64,000 bases of DNA, taken from Enterobacteriaceae endosymbiont of Plateumaris braccata. Lineage in GTDB: Bacteria > Pseudomonadota > Gammaproteobacteria > Enterobacterales > Enterobacteriaceae. Each line of letters opens with the position of its first letter. Positions within the stretch are counted from its first letter, which is position 1. A program made the translations under genes and the position numbers. Below are positions 1 to 10,084 of this stretch, piece by piece. A model generated the notes under the pieces. It saw only the letters and a program-made list of their open reading frames with translations, made no database searches and was not told where the DNA came from. The stretch spans positions 126,321 through 190,320 of the forward strand of contig NZ_CP046232.1 of assembly GCF_012563325.1 (NCBI RefSeq), in the 5' to 3' direction.

Positions 1-571
1 CTTTTATTAGTTGTAGTTGTAAATTTTTATTTAATAAATGTATTTCATTAAATTTTATATAATTATTAATATCAGAAACCAATATCCATTTCCCCTTTAA
101 TTGTAATAATTTTTTAATTAAATCACAATTATTTATTATACATTCACTTTTTTTCCCAATCCATAACCCTTTTTTATTTTTTTTATATAAAGCAAAATAA
201 ATATTTGTTTTATTGTATTTAATTGTTGTTATAATATTTTTAATTTTTGTTTCTATCCATGCTTGTTCTGCTATCATCATTAAATGTGATAATCCAATTT
301 TATCAATATTCAAAGAATACGATAATCCTTCAATAACTGTAATACCTACTCTCATACTAGAAAAATTTCCTGGTCCTGAATTATAAACTAACAAATTAAT
401 ATCTGATAACATCATTTTTGAATTTTTTAAAATATCATTTATTATTAATAATATATATTTTGTATGTTTATTAGGACAATACTTTTTTATATTAAAAATA
501 TTTTTTTTTTTAAATAATGTTACAGAACAATATTTATTAGTAGTATCAATAGCTAAAATATTTTTATACAT
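1..571 (-). CDS. tsaB: TsaB, tRNA threonylcarbamoyladenosine biosynthesis protein (3' end outside window)
   Basis: TsaB is the non-catalytic partner of TsaD in making the t6A37 modification of ANN-decoding tRNAs. Translating the minus strand from the ATG at 571 gives about 190 residues with no stop before the window edge; the E. coli protein has 231, so the C-terminal fifth lies outside. The N-terminus MYKNILAIDTT matches the ASKHA-fold start of the family, and the family signature appears near residue 65-75 as SGPGNFSSMRVGI (E. coli has GRGPGSFTGVRIGI). It is divergent from hslV across a 283-base AT-rich spacer. The frame is open throughout what is visible, so it looks intact. Confidence 0.9.
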   Translation of the reverse strand, partial: MYKNILAIDTTNKYCSVTLFKKKNIFNIKKYCPNKHTKYILLIINDILKNSKMMLSDINLLVYNSGPGNFSSMRVGITVIEGLSYSLNIDKIGLSHLMMIAEQAWIETKIKNIITTIKYNKTNIYFALYKKNKKGLWIGKKSECIINNCDLIKKLLQLKGKWILVSDINNYIKFNEIHLLNKNLQLQLIK

Positions 572-854
572 TATTAATTACTATTTATAATTGTCTGATA
601 ATATAAAATTATTGTTTTAAATAAAATTTATGATATAATAATTATCGTTTATTTAAAATAACAATTTTAATTTTTAAGTTAAAAAAAATATTTATATAAT
701 TATTTAATAATAAGTTATTAATTTTATAAATTAATAATATTAAGATTTATTAATATATTTTTATGTTTTAATATAAAATTAAAATTATTTTTTAAAAATT
801 TAATATAATATATTATTCTTATAAAATTCTTAAAAAAATAATTAAAGATAATTT
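572..854. other. Divergent intergenic spacer tsaB/hslV
   Basis: This 283-base, almost purely A+T spacer separates the divergent tsaB and hslV starts, so it should hold promoters for both. I found no convincing -35/-10 pair and no sigma-32 type CCCCAT element such as the one kept in front of dnaK. No gene or RNA is recognisable. Confidence 0.5.
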
Positions 855-1382
855 ATGACAACTATTGTTAGTGTAAGAAGAAATGGATATGTTGTTATTG
901 GTGGTGATGGACAAGCTACCCTTGGAAATATTATAATGAAGGGAAATGTTAAAAAAATTCGTAAATTATATAATGATAAAGTAATAGCTGGTTTTGCAGG
1001 AGGAACTGCTGATGCTTTTACTTTATTTGAATTATTTGAACAAAAATTAGAAATGTATCAAGGTAATTTAACAAAATCAGCTGTAGAATTAGCAAAAGAT
1101 TGGAGAACAGATCGTTTACTTCGTAAGTTAGAAGCATTATTAGTTATTGCAGATAAAATGACTTCATTAATAATAACAGGAAGTGGGGATGTTGTTCAAC
1201 CTGAAAATAATATAGTTACAATAGGTTCTGGTGGTCCATATGCACAAGCATCCGCAAGAGCTTTATTTGATAATACTAATTTAAGTGCATACGATATAGT
1301 AAAAAAATCATTAAATATAGCAGGAGATATTTGTATCTATACTAATCATAATTTTACTATTGAAAAATTATTATCTAAATAA
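855..1382 (+). CDS. hslV: HslV, ATP-dependent protease proteolytic subunit
   Basis: HslV is the dodecameric threonine peptidase of the HslUV (ClpYQ) proteasome-like protease in the cytoplasm. The product is 175 aa (E. coli 176) and starts [11 protein letters not shown], so Thr2 becomes the N-terminal nucleophile once Met1 is removed. [10 protein letters not shown] near residue 17, [11 protein letters not shown] near 46 and GSGGPYAQ near 124 are family signatures. It is followed after 20 bases by hslU with a GAGGT ribosome site in the gap, so the two form an operon. In E. coli this operon is under heat-shock control, but no sigma-32 promoter can be seen upstream here. Confidence 0.97.
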   Translation: MTTIVSVRRNGYVVIGGDGQATLGNIIMKGNVKKIRKLYNDKVIAGFAGGTADAFTLFELFEQKLEMYQGNLTKSAVELAKDWRTDRLLRKLEALLVIADKMTSLIITGSGDVVQPENNIVTIGSGGPYAQASARALFDNTNLSAYDIVKKSLNIAGDICIYTNHNFTIEKLLSK

Positions 1383-1402
1383 TCATGAGGTAAATATTTA
1401 TT

Positions 1403-2731
1403 ATGTCCGAAATGACTCCACGTGAAATTGTTGATGAATTAAATAAATTCATTATAGGTCAAGATAGTGCAAAAAAAGCAGTTGCTATAGCATTAAGAAA
1501 TCGTTGGCGACGTATGCAATTGGATGAAAATTTAAGACAAGAAGTAACTCCTAAAAATATTTTAATGATAGGACCAACTGGTGTTGGAAAAACAGAAATT
1601 GCTCGTCGTTTAGCAAAATTAGCTAATGCACCTTTTATTAAAGTTGAAGCAACAAAATTTACTGAAGTTGGTTATGTTGGGAAAGAAGTAGATTCTATTA
1701 TTCGAGATTTAACAGATTTTGCTATTAAAATGATTCGTATACAAGAATTTAAAAAAAATTGTTATAGAGCTAAAGAAATGGCTGAAGAACGTATTCTTGA
1801 TGTGCTTATACCTAATTATAAAATTAATTGGAATAAAGAAAATAATAATAACTTATTATCTAATAGACAACAATTACGAAAAAAATTAAGAAATGGTGAA
1901 CTAGACAATCAAGAAATTGAGATTAATTTATCTACTACTCCTATGGGAATAGAAATAATGGCTCCACCAGGAATGGAAGAAATGACTAATCAATTACAAT
2001 CATTATTTCAAAATTTTAGCGGTAACAAACAAAAAAAACGTAAATTAACAATTAAAAATGCTATTAGATTATTAATAGAAGAAGAAGCAAATAAATTAGT
2101 TAATAATGAAGAAATAAAACATAGAGCAATAGATGCAGTAGAACAACATGGTATTGTTTTTTTAGATGAAATAGATAAAATTTGTAGAAGAAATAATAAT
2201 ATATCCTCTGATATTTCAAGAGAGGGTGTACAACGAGATTTATTACCTTTAGTTGAAGGATGTACAGTATCAACAAAACATGGAATGGTAAAGACAGATC
2301 ATATATTATTTATTGCTTCAGGATCTTTTCAACTATCTAAACCTTCAGATCTAATTCCTGAATTACAAGGTAGATTACCTATTAGAGTAGAATTAAAAGC
2401 ATTAACTATACATGATTTTGAAAGAATTTTAACAGAACCAAATGCATCTATAACAGTTCAATATAAAGCATTATTAGCTACTGAAAAAGTAAATATTATT
2501 TTTACTAAAGATGGCATTAAGCGTATAGCTGAATCTGCTTGGAAGGTAAATGAAACTACAGAGAATATAGGAGCTAGAAGATTACATACTGTTTTAGAAC
2601 ATTTAATGTCTGATATTTCTTATGATGCTAGTGAATATAATAATAAATCAATTACTATTGATAAGTATTATGTTAGTAAACATTTAGATACATTAATTTT
2701 AAATGAAGATATTAGTAGATATATACTATAG
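1403..2731 (+). CDS. hslU: HslU, ATPase subunit of the HslUV protease
   Basis: HslU is the AAA+ unfoldase that feeds substrates to HslV. The protein is 442 aa (E. coli 443). Visible elements are the N-terminal [13 protein letters not shown], Walker [10 protein letters not shown] near residue 57, the pore-loop region [13 protein letters not shown] near 90, Walker B FLDEIDKI near 255, and the C-terminal tail SRYIL that docks into HslV. The central I-domain (about residues 110-245) is present but lysine- and asparagine-rich, as expected from the base composition. A 20-base perfect palindrome, 2719-2738, spans the stop codon. The gene is convergent with hisI. Confidence 0.97.
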   Translation: MSEMTPREIVDELNKFIIGQDSAKKAVAIALRNRWRRMQLDENLRQEVTPKNILMIGPTGVGKTEIARRLAKLANAPFIKVEATKFTEVGYVGKEVDSIIRDLTDFAIKMIRIQEFKKNCYRAKEMAEERILDVLIPNYKINWNKENNNNLLSNRQQLRKKLRNGELDNQEIEINLSTTPMGIEIMAPPGMEEMTNQLQSLFQNFSGNKQKKRKLTIKNAIRLLIEEEANKLVNNEEIKHRAIDAVEQHGIVFLDEIDKICRRNNNISSDISREGVQRDLLPLVEGCTVSTKHGMVKTDHILFIASGSFQLSKPSDLIPELQGRLPIRVELKALTIHDFERILTEPNASITVQYKALLATEKVNIIFTKDGIKRIAESAWKVNETTENIGARRLHTVLEHLMSDISYDASEYNNKSITIDKYYVSKHLDTLILNEDISRYIL

Positions 2732-2738
2732 TATATAT
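2719..2738. repeat. 20-base perfect AT palindrome over the hslU stop codon
   Basis: Arms 2719-2728 and 2729-2738 are perfect reverse complements with no loop (centre TATA). The palindrome lies at the convergent hslU/hisI junction and includes the hslU TAG. It could act as a weak transcript-end hairpin, but it is almost all A+T and could arise by chance. Confidence 0.3.
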
Positions 2739-2788
2739 ATATTATTAATTAATAAATATTTTAAATTTTTCTAAATGAAAATTTTTTA

Positions 2789-3412
2789 TTATTTTTCTTT
2801 ATTTCTATTTTGTAAATTTTTTAAAATATCACTAAAATTTATGTTTCTATTTTTTAATAAAACTAATAAATGATATATTAAATCAGATGTTTCATCAATA
2901 ATTTCTTTAGGATTATCATAATTAGCAGCTAATATAGTTTCTATAGCTTCTTCACCAACTTTTTGAGATATTCTTTTTATTCCTTTTTTATATAAACTGT
3001 AAGTATAAGAATTATTAAATTTCTTTTTTTTATGTTCTTCTAATAAATTTTCTAAAAAATATAAAAAGGTAAATCTGGGTATCTTAGTATTTTTAAAACA
3101 ACTATTAGTATTTAAATGACAAGTTTTACCTATAGGATCTACTAAAATTAGTAAACTATCTTTATCACAATCTGCAATAATGTTTTTAACATAAAGAAAG
3201 TTTCCTGTTTTTTCTCCTTTTGTCCATAAACGATTTTTTACTCGAGAAAAGAAAGTAACTTTTTTAATTTTTAGGGTTTTTTGTAAAGATTCTTTATTAA
3301 CAAAACCATGCATTAAGATTTGACCAGAAACTTTATGTTGTATAATAACTGGTATTAATCCATTTGTTTTAGTCCAATTTAATTGATTTAATTTATTTGT
3401 ATCGAAATTCAT
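2789..3412 (-). CDS. hisI: HisI (HisIE), bifunctional phosphoribosyl-AMP cyclohydrolase / phosphoribosyl-ATP pyrophosphatase
   Basis: This enzyme performs steps 2 and 3 of histidine synthesis. The product is 207 aa (E. coli 203). The N-terminal cyclohydrolase domain (to about residue 115) carries the metal-binding signature ADCDKDSLL and the cysteine-containing [11 protein letters not shown]. The C-terminal pyrophosphatase (HisE) domain has the acidic motif [13 protein letters not shown] and later [14 protein letters not shown]. Its start overlaps the hisF stop by 4 bases (ATGA), pointing to translational coupling. It is the last gene of the his operon, converging on hslU. Confidence 0.96.
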   Translation of the reverse strand: MNFDTNKLNQLNWTKTNGLIPVIIQHKVSGQILMHGFVNKESLQKTLKIKKVTFFSRVKNRLWTKGEKTGNFLYVKNIIADCDKDSLLILVDPIGKTCHLNTNSCFKNTKIPRFTFLYFLENLLEEHKKKKFNNSYTYSLYKKGIKRISQKVGEEAIETILAANYDNPKEIIDETSDLIYHLLVLLKNRNINFSDILKNLQNRNKEK

Positions 3413-4185
3413 ATTCTTATCTCTATATTTTTTTTCAATAGAAATTTTTTTAAAATTTTAATATTAATTATATTTTTATGAAATACAGAAGCTGCTAATG
3501 CTCCATCAACATTAATGTTTTTATGAAATATTTGATAAAAATGATTTTTACATCCTGCACCTCCTGAAGCTATTAAAGGTATTTTACATATTTTTCTCAT
3601 TTTTTTTAATTGAATTAAATCATAACCATTTAATACACCATCTTCATTCATCATATTTAATACAATTTCTCCAGCTCCTAAATCCTGAACTGTTTTAATC
3701 CATTCAGATGTTTCCCAATGAGTAATTTGAGTATAATTTTCATCTCCTGTATATTTATAAACATAATATTTTTTTTTATTTGCATTATACCAAGAATCAA
3801 TTCCTATAACTACACATTGCTTACCAAAATATTTAGATAATTGAGTAATTAAATTTGGATTATCTAACGCAGGAGAATTAATAGATATTTTTTCAGCTCC
3901 TAAAAACAATATTTTTGATGCATCATCTATTGATTTAATTCCTCCTGCAACACAAAATGGTATATTAATAATTTTTGCAATTTGTGATATCCATTTTTTA
4001 TTAATAGATCTATTTTGAATGGAAGCTGTAATGTCATAAAATACTAATTCATCTGCACCATCTTGAGAATATTTTTTAGCTAAAGTTAAAATATCTCCAA
4101 TAACTTTATGATTTTTAAAATTTACTCCTTTAACTACTTTTCCATTATAAACATCTAAACATGGAATGATTCTTTTTGCCAACAT
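3409..4185 (-). CDS. hisF: HisF, imidazole glycerol phosphate synthase cyclase subunit
   Basis: HisF is the (beta/alpha)8 barrel that uses ammonia from HisH to convert PRFAR to imidazole glycerol phosphate and AICAR. It has 258 aa, the usual length. The start [20 protein letters not shown] matches the family exactly, with the catalytic aspartate in PCLDV near residue 11; the second catalytic aspartate is in VIGIDSWYN near 130. Phosphate-binding loops show as VAGGIKS and ASGGAG. Because the start is fixed by homology, the 31-base overlap with the end of hisA is real. It overlaps hisI by 4 bases. Confidence 0.97.
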   Translation of the reverse strand: MLAKRIIPCLDVYNGKVVKGVNFKNHKVIGDILTLAKKYSQDGADELVFYDITASIQNRSINKKWISQIAKIINIPFCVAGGIKSIDDASKILFLGAEKISINSPALDNPNLITQLSKYFGKQCVVIGIDSWYNANKKKYYVYKYTGDENYTQITHWETSEWIKTVQDLGAGEIVLNMMNEDGVLNGYDLIQLKKMRKICKIPLIASGGAGCKNHFYQIFHKNINVDGALAASVFHKNIINIKILKKFLLKKNIEIRI

Positions 4186-4907
4186 GAATTAGCCTCTTTA
4201 AAAGTAAATTTATTTTCTAGAAATGCTTTACCTATAATAATATCTTTTACATTATTATTTTTTAAAATTTTTATATCATTTAAAGAATGAATACCACCAG
4301 ATGCTTGAAAAGATATTTCAGGATATTTTTTAGTAATATCAGAATATAATTCTATATTAGGACCCAATAGTGTCCCATCTTTAGAGATATCAGTACATAA
4401 TACATTTTTTAATCCAATATCAATAAATTTTTCTATTATTAATTCTAAATTTATATCACTATTATTTTGCCATCCATTAATAAATAATATTTTTTGTTTA
4501 TTAATATCAATTTTTATATCAAAAGCTAAAATAATTTTAGCAGGATTATATATTTGAAACCATTTTTTTACTGTTTCAAAATTTTGAATTGCAGACGATC
4601 CTATAACAACTTGTGATATAGGTGTTAAATTAAATAAAAAATCAATGTCTTTTTGTTTCCTAATTCCTCCACCTATTTGTAATGGTATTTTAATATTAGT
4701 TAATATATTTTTAAATAAATTTATTTGTTTTTTTTGAGGATTTTTAGCACCATCTAAATCAACTAGATGTATTTTTTTTGCACCATCATTAATATATTTA
4801 TTTATATAAAATAAAGGATCAAAAAAATATTCATGTTTACAATCAAACTTTCCTTGTAACAATCTTACAACTTTACCATGTATTAAATCTATTGCTGGAA
4901 TTATCAT
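4155..4907 (-). CDS. hisA: HisA, ProFAR isomerase
   Basis: HisA isomerises the 5'-ProFAR aminoaldose to PRFAR. It has 250 aa, five more than E. coli. Catalytic aspartates are visible in [14 protein letters not shown] near residue 7 and ILAFDIKID near 129; phosphate loops are IGGGIR and ASGGIHSL. The C-terminus reads CWQK and then runs on for a few residues beyond the E. coli end, lengthening the overlap with hisF from 19 bases in E. coli to 31 here. It begins 4 bases after the hisH stop. Confidence 0.97.
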   Translation of the reverse strand: MIIPAIDLIHGKVVRLLQGKFDCKHEYFFDPLFYINKYINDGAKKIHLVDLDGAKNPQKKQINLFKNILTNIKIPLQIGGGIRKQKDIDFLFNLTPISQVVIGSSAIQNFETVKKWFQIYNPAKIILAFDIKIDINKQKILFINGWQNNSDINLELIIEKFIDIGLKNVLCTDISKDGTLLGPNIELYSDITKKYPEISFQASGGIHSLNDIKILKNNNVKDIIIGKAFLENKFTFKEANSCWQKESFHV

Positions 4908-4911
4908 ATAT

Positions 4912-5502
4912 TTACATTTCTAAAAAATTTTTAATTAATCGGATACCATTAATTCCAGAACGTTCTGGATGGAATTGTACTCCAAAAAAATTATTTTTTT
5001 GGATAACAGAACTAAATAACTGTACATAATTGCTATAAGCAATTGTATAATCATTAATATTCATTGCATAACTATGAGCAAAATAAAAATAAGAATTTTG
5101 TTTAATATTTTTAAATAATGGTTGATTATTAATATAATTAACAGTATTCCATCCCATATGGGGGATGGGTAAAAATTTGTCTTTTATTAAATTTACTTGT
5201 ACATCAAATATTCCTAAAGTATAAACTCCTTTATTTTCTTGACTATATTTTCCTAATAATTGCATTCCTAAACAAATTCCTAATATATCTTTTTTACAAC
5301 TTTTAAGAATATTTAGTAAATTATCATTTTTTAATTTAGTCATTGCTGATTTAATTGATCCTACTCCTGGTAAAAAAATTTTATCAGCATTCAAGATGCT
5401 ATCTGGATTATTGGTAATTTTTGAGTAAAAACCAATTTTTTTAATAGTAGATTTTAAAGAAAAAAAATTTCCACATGATGTATTTATAATAATAATATTC
5501 AT
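4912..5502 (-). CDS. hisH: HisH, imidazole glycerol phosphate synthase glutaminase subunit
   Basis: HisH is the class I glutamine amidotransferase that supplies ammonia to HisF. It has 196 aa, as in E. coli. The nucleophile cysteine lies in GICLGMQLLG near residue 76 and the catalytic His-Glu pair in VQFHPERSG near 177. LPGVGSIKSAM near residue 45 matches the oxyanion-side region. Its ATG overlaps the hisB stop by one base (TAATG). The catalytic residues are intact, so the HisF-HisH complex should be active. Confidence 0.97.
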   Translation of the reverse strand: MNIIIINTSCGNFFSLKSTIKKIGFYSKITNNPDSILNADKIFLPGVGSIKSAMTKLKNDNLLNILKSCKKDILGICLGMQLLGKYSQENKGVYTLGIFDVQVNLIKDKFLPIPHMGWNTVNYINNQPLFKNIKQNSYFYFAHSYAMNINDYTIAYSNYVQLFSSVIQKNNFFGVQFHPERSGINGIRLIKNFLEM

Positions 5503-6566
5503 TATAATATTCCTTTAGAACTAGGAATTTTATCATTAATAATATTAATTGCTTGTTTAAGTGATTTACCAAAAGATTTGAATAAACTTTCAATTTTATG
5601 ATGATCATTTTCTCCTTTAACTTTTAAATATATGTTACATAACATAGAATATGATAAAGAATAAAAAAAATGTTTAACCATTTCAGTACTAAAATCACTA
5701 ATTTTATTATGATTAAATGTAGCATAATATTGTAGATAAGGTCGACCAGAAAGATCAATAGCACATTCAGCTAATGAGTCATCCATCGGTAGTACAAAAC
5801 CAAATCTATTAATTCCTTTTTTGTGATCTAAAGCTTTTAATAAAGCTGAACCTAATGTTAATGCAGTATCTTCTATAGTATGATGATCATCAATATGTAA
5901 ATCTCCTTTTACACTAATATTTAAAACAAAATCTCCATGTATAGCTATTTGTTCTAACATATGATTAAAAAAATTAATTCCAGTATTAATAGAACTTTTA
6001 CCTTTTTTATCTAACCATAATTCTACTACAACTGAAGTTTCATTTGTAATTTTTTTAACTATCGCATGTCTATTATTTTTTGTTAATTTTAATAAAATAT
6101 AGTTCCAATTATATTTTTTTTTATTATATAAAATTCCTTGTATTCCTATATTTCTAGATAATTCCATATCAGTTGAACGATCTCCTATTACATAACTATT
6201 TTTTTTATCTAAGGTATTATTTAAATATGATTTTAACATAGTTATTTTAGGTTTTCTACATATACAATTATCATTAAGATAATGTGGACATATAAAAATA
6301 TTTTTAAATTCTATACCTTGAGATTTAAAAATTTTAATCATAAAATTATGAGGAATATCAAAAGATTTTTTAGGAAAATTTTTTGATCCTAATCCATTTT
6401 GATTTGTAATCATTACTAATGAATAAGAAAATTTTATTAATTGTAATAATGTAAAAATAACATTTGGCTCAAAAATTAATTTATTAATATGATCTATTTG
6501 ATGATTATCCTTAGGTTCTGAAATTAAAGTTCCATCTCTATCAATAAATAATACTTTATTAAGCAT
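5502..6566 (-). CDS. hisB: HisB, bifunctional histidinol-phosphatase / imidazoleglycerol-phosphate dehydratase
   Basis: The enterobacterial-type fused enzyme carries out steps 6 and 8. The product has 354 aa (E. coli 355). The N-terminal HAD phosphatase domain (about 1-165) shows FIDRDGTLISEP with the nucleophile aspartate, ITNQNGLGS and a zinc-binding CICRKPK. The dehydratase domain follows, with manganese-ligand motifs such as NHMLEQIAIHG, DDHHTIEDTAL and FFYSLSYS. It sits 14 bases after the hisD-hisC fusion and overlaps hisH by one base. Confidence 0.97.
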   Translation of the reverse strand: MLNKVLFIDRDGTLISEPKDNHQIDHINKLIFEPNVIFTLLQLIKFSYSLVMITNQNGLGSKNFPKKSFDIPHNFMIKIFKSQGIEFKNIFICPHYLNDNCICRKPKITMLKSYLNNTLDKKNSYVIGDRSTDMELSRNIGIQGILYNKKKYNWNYILLKLTKNNRHAIVKKITNETSVVVELWLDKKGKSSINTGINFFNHMLEQIAIHGDFVLNISVKGDLHIDDHHTIEDTALTLGSALLKALDHKKGINRFGFVLPMDDSLAECAIDLSGRPYLQYYATFNHNKISDFSTEMVKHFFYSLSYSMLCNIYLKVKGENDHHKIESLFKSFGKSLKQAINIINDKIPSSKGIL

Positions 6567-6580
6567 TTTTATATTTCCTT

Positions 6581-8986
6581 CTAATAAGAAGATAATTCTT
6601 GTAAAATAGAAATTAATCTTGTTGACTCGTAATCAGTACCTACAGAAATTCTTAAACAATTAGATAATCCTATTTGATGATCTTGATTTCTTACTATTAT
6701 TCCTTTTTGTGATAATATTTTAAAAATGTAATTAGAATTAAAAAATTTAGTTAAAATATAATTAGTTTGACTATGAAATATATTTTTCACAACATGACAT
6801 TTTTTTAAATTTTTAATTAACCATATTTTATTATTCATTAATTTATTAACATTATTATGCATTAAAATTAAGTTTTTACGGTTTAATGCTTGTACTGCTA
6901 TATCTGATATAGGTTCTGGAACAGGATAAGGAGCAATTATTTTTAATAATAAATTAATAATTTCTTCATTAGCTAAAACAAATCCACAACGTAGTCCAGC
7001 TAAAGAAAATGCTTTAGATAAAGTTCTCAAAATAACTAAGTTAGGATATTTTTCTATTAAATGTACCATCGTATGATTTATACAAAATTCTATGTATGCT
7101 TCATCAATAACAATAATAGATTTGTCTTGTGTAATTTCCAATAATTCAATAATATCATTTTGATTAATCAAATTTCCTGTAGGATTATTAGGATTACATA
7201 TATAAATAATTTTAACATTATCTAATGTTTTTTTTATTGTGTATAAATCTAACTGCCAATTTTCTAAACTTTTAACAGAATTATATTTAATGCCTAAAAT
7301 TTTTGCACTTATACAATACATACCATATGTAGGTGGACAAAATAGTATTTTATCATTTTTATGATTACAAAATGCACGAATTAGTAAATCTATTCCTTCA
7401 TCTGCACCACGACTTACTAAAATATTAGTAATGTTTATTCCACAATAATTACTATAATTTTTAATTAATCTTTTTGGTTGAGGTTCTGGATATCTATTAA
7501 ATGTATTTTTAATAAGTTTAAAAACAGGTGTTATTGGAGATTCATTAGCATTTAATAAAATATGATCAAATCTACTATTATCTAATAGTCTTGCTGATTG
7601 ATAAGGTATGAAATTAAGAATACTTTTTCTAACTATTTTACTTATATTATTTTTATAATTTTTTTCTGAAAGTAATTTTTTTTTAATAAATGTACTTCTT
7701 AAAGTAACTGAATTTTTATGACCTATTAATTTTTCTGTTTTTGACATAATTTCAACTGTATTAGATATATTTAATAATCCTTGTGGTGTTAGTTCTTGAA
7801 CTGTCATTCTTTTTTGAAAATCAGAAACTCCTAAACTAGAATAAGTTAAAGCATATCCATATGTAGGTAATACATGGTTAGTTCCTGATGCATAATCTCC
7901 AACTGATTCTGGTGCCCAATTACCTAAAAATATTGATCCTGCATTTATAATATTAGGTAATATTTTTTCATATTTATGACATTGAATCATTAAATGTTCA
8001 GGAGAATATTTATTTGATATTTCTATACATTGATTGATATCTTTTGTAATTATAATATAACTCTTACTAAGAGATTGTTGTATTATATTTTTTCTAGGTA
8101 AATTTATAATTTGACTATTAATTCCATTAATTACTTCTTTAGCAATTTTTTCTTCTGGAGTAAGTAAAATAACTTGAGAATCTACTCCATGTTCTGCTTG
8201 AGAAATTAAATCAGCTACAATAAAGTGAGAATATGCAAATTTATCAGCTATTATCATTAATTCAGATGGACCAGCTGGCATATCTATAGATACATTTTTT
8301 ATATTTTCTTTTTGATAACTAATTTGTTTTTTAGCTTCAGTAACAAATGAATTTCCTGGGCCAAAAATTTTATTTACTTTTGGTATAGAATTTGTTCCAA
8401 AAGCCATAGCTGCAATAGCTTGAGCACCACCAATTTGAAAAATTTTTTTTATTTTACATAAATTAGCAGTATATAATATTTCATTAGATATAGGTGCTGG
8501 AGTACACATTATAATATTTTTACATAATGCTAATTGTGCTGGGATACCTAACATTAATACTGTAGAAAACAAAGGTGCTGTTCCTCCAGGAATATATAAA
8601 CCTATGGAATTAATAGGTCTAAAAATTTCTTGACAATATACTCCAGATGTAGTTTCTATTCTTTTAGTTTTATATTTTTGATAAGAATGAAATTTATGTA
8701 TATTATAATAAGCACTATTAATTGCATTTTTAATGTCTTGTTTAAGATTTAATTTGGCATTATTAATTTTTTCAATTGGTATTTCTAATTTTTGTACTTT
8801 AATATTATCAAATAATAAATTATAATATTCTAAAGCACTATCTCCTTCTTGTTTAACTTTATGTATAATATTTGTTACTTCTGTTTGTATTTTTTTATCT
8901 AAGAACATTACTGGTCTAGTTAATATTTTTTTTTGTTTTTTAGTGTCACATAAATCCCAATAAATAATATTTTTAAAGAAATTCAT
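6581..8986 (-). CDS. hisDC: HisD-HisC fusion: histidinol dehydrogenase + histidinol-phosphate aminotransferase
   Basis: One uninterrupted 801-aa frame encodes two enzymes that are separate in E. coli. Residues 1 to about 436 are histidinol dehydrogenase (E. coli 434 aa): zinc ligands in ISQAEHG, VGDYASGTNH and IGHKNSVTL, catalytic Glu-His in YSPEHLMI. Residues from about 445 to 801 are the aminotransferase (E. coli 356 aa), starting around FIPYQSARLL with Pro461, and the PLP lysine K658 in RTLSKAFSLAG. Both halves are full length and joined by a lysine/asparagine/serine-rich linker at about 437-455 with no stop and no internal Met near the old hisC start. The HisD stop was apparently lost by mutation. 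It lies 3 bases after hisG and 14 before hisB. Confidence 0.95.
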   Translation of the reverse strand: MNFFKNIIYWDLCDTKKQKKILTRPVMFLDKKIQTEVTNIIHKVKQEGDSALEYYNLLFDNIKVQKLEIPIEKINNAKLNLKQDIKNAINSAYYNIHKFHSYQKYKTKRIETTSGVYCQEIFRPINSIGLYIPGGTAPLFSTVLMLGIPAQLALCKNIIMCTPAPISNEILYTANLCKIKKIFQIGGAQAIAAMAFGTNSIPKVNKIFGPGNSFVTEAKKQISYQKENIKNVSIDMPAGPSELMIIADKFAYSHFIVADLISQAEHGVDSQVILLTPEEKIAKEVINGINSQIINLPRKNIIQQSLSKSYIIITKDINQCIEISNKYSPEHLMIQCHKYEKILPNIINAGSIFLGNWAPESVGDYASGTNHVLPTYGYALTYSSLGVSDFQKRMTVQELTPQGLLNISNTVEIMSKTEKLIGHKNSVTLRSTFIKKKLLSEKNYKNNISKIVRKSILNFIPYQSARLLDNSRFDHILLNANESPITPVFKLIKNTFNRYPEPQPKRLIKNYSNYCGINITNILVSRGADEGIDLLIRAFCNHKNDKILFCPPTYGMYCISAKILGIKYNSVKSLENWQLDLYTIKKTLDNVKIIYICNPNNPTGNLINQNDIIELLEITQDKSIIVIDEAYIEFCINHTMVHLIEKYPNLVILRTLSKAFSLAGLRCGFVLANEEIINLLLKIIAPYPVPEPISDIAVQALNRKNLILMHNNVNKLMNNKIWLIKNLKKCHVVKNIFHSQTNYILTKFFNSNYIFKILSQKGIIVRNQDHQIGLSNCLRISVGTDYESTRLISILQELSSY

Positions 8987-8989
8987 TTT

Positions 8990-9889
8990 TTACTCCATCA
9001 TTTTTTCAATAGGTAAAACTAAAATTGAGCTAGCACCAAGTAATTTTAATTTTTCCATGGTTTCCCAAAATAATGTTTCACTACTTACCATATGCATAGC
9101 AACTTTATTATTTTCTCCAGCTAAAGGTAATATTGTTGGATGTTCTGCTCCTGGTAATAAAGCAATTATATCTTTTAATTTATCATTAGGTGCATGTAAC
9201 ATAATATATTTTGATTCCCTAGCTTTAATTACTCCTTTAATACGGGTCAACAATTTATTTATTAATTTTTGTTTAATATTTATTATATTTCCATATCGTT
9301 GTATAAGACATGCTTTGGAAATATATATTATTTCTACTTCTTTAACACCATTTGCTTCTAATGTAGCACCAGTAGAAACTAAATCACATATAGCATCTGC
9401 TAAACCTACTCTAGGTGCTAATTCTACTGATCCATTTAACATATAAGATTTAAATTTTATTCCATAATTATCAAGATATCTTTTTAATAAATTAGGATAT
9501 GATGTAGCAATACATGTATTGTGTAAATATTTAAGACCTGTATAATTTTTATCAATTGGTATTGCTATTGATAATCTACAAATACCAAAATCTAATCTAC
9601 GTAATGTTAAATAATGAGCGTTTTCTCCTCTAGAATTACGAGTTAAAACTTCTTCTTCTAGAACATTTTGTCCTATAATTCCTAAATCTACAACTCTTTC
9701 CATTATTAACCCTGGTATATCATCATCACGTACCATTAAGATATCAATCGGCATATTTTCTGCAAAAGCTATTAACCTTTGTTGTTGTAAATTAATTTTA
9801 ATACCACATTTCTTTAATAATTCACGAGAATCATCACTTAAACGACCAGATTTTTGAATAGCTATGCGTAAACGATTGTTATCTAACAT
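8990..9889 (-). CDS. hisG: HisG, ATP phosphoribosyltransferase (long form)
   Basis: HisG commits ATP and PRPP to histidine synthesis. The product has 299 aa, identical in length to E. coli, and is highly conserved from the N-terminal [19 protein letters not shown] to the C-terminal [13 protein letters not shown]. The PRPP-binding signature [17 protein letters not shown] lies near residue 170. The C-terminal regulatory domain (about 225-299), which binds histidine in the family, is retained, so feedback inhibition is plausible. It is first in the operon, with a clear AGGAT ribosome site upstream of the ATG. No histidine-rich leader peptide is visible upstream. Confidence 0.98.
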   Translation of the reverse strand: MLDNNRLRIAIQKSGRLSDDSRELLKKCGIKINLQQQRLIAFAENMPIDILMVRDDDIPGLIMERVVDLGIIGQNVLEEEVLTRNSRGENAHYLTLRRLDFGICRLSIAIPIDKNYTGLKYLHNTCIATSYPNLLKRYLDNYGIKFKSYMLNGSVELAPRVGLADAICDLVSTGATLEANGVKEVEIIYISKACLIQRYGNIINIKQKLINKLLTRIKGVIKARESKYIMLHAPNDKLKDIIALLPGAEHPTILPLAGENNKVAMHMVSSETLFWETMEKLKLLGASSILVLPIEKMME

Positions 9890-10084
9890 GACTTATCATC
9901 CTTTTATTTTTATTCAGAATGTTTTAAGTTTGTTTATTTTAAATATATCAGGTATTGACTATAAAAATAAAATTTAATTTAAAAAAATATAATGAATATT
10001 AATTCTGAAATTATAAATAATAATTTGTTTAATATACTTAACTTAACCTAAACAACTTATTTAAAAATAACAACAATTTTTTTA
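9890..10084 (-). promoter_or_regulatory. his operon upstream region without a hisL leader
   Basis: This 195-base spacer must hold the his promoter and the 3' end of rnhA transcription. On the minus strand an AAAGGATGATAAGTC stretch just before the hisG ATG gives a good ribosome site. I searched for the run of histidine codons and the GC-rich attenuator that precede hisG in E. coli; neither is present. Promoter elements cannot be assigned reliably in so AT-rich a stretch. Confidence 0.5.

Noticed and set aside
9057..9446. Plus-strand open frame of 129 codons inside hisG
   Set aside because: It lies antisense within a very conserved gene and has no family resemblance or ribosome site; a shadow frame.
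9955..9993. TTGACT and TATAAT on the plus strand between hisG and rnhA
   Set aside because: The spacing (27 bases) is far outside the sigma-70 range and no plus-strand gene follows.
9890..10084. Possible hisL leader peptide
   Set aside because: No run of histidine codons in any frame on the minus strand.
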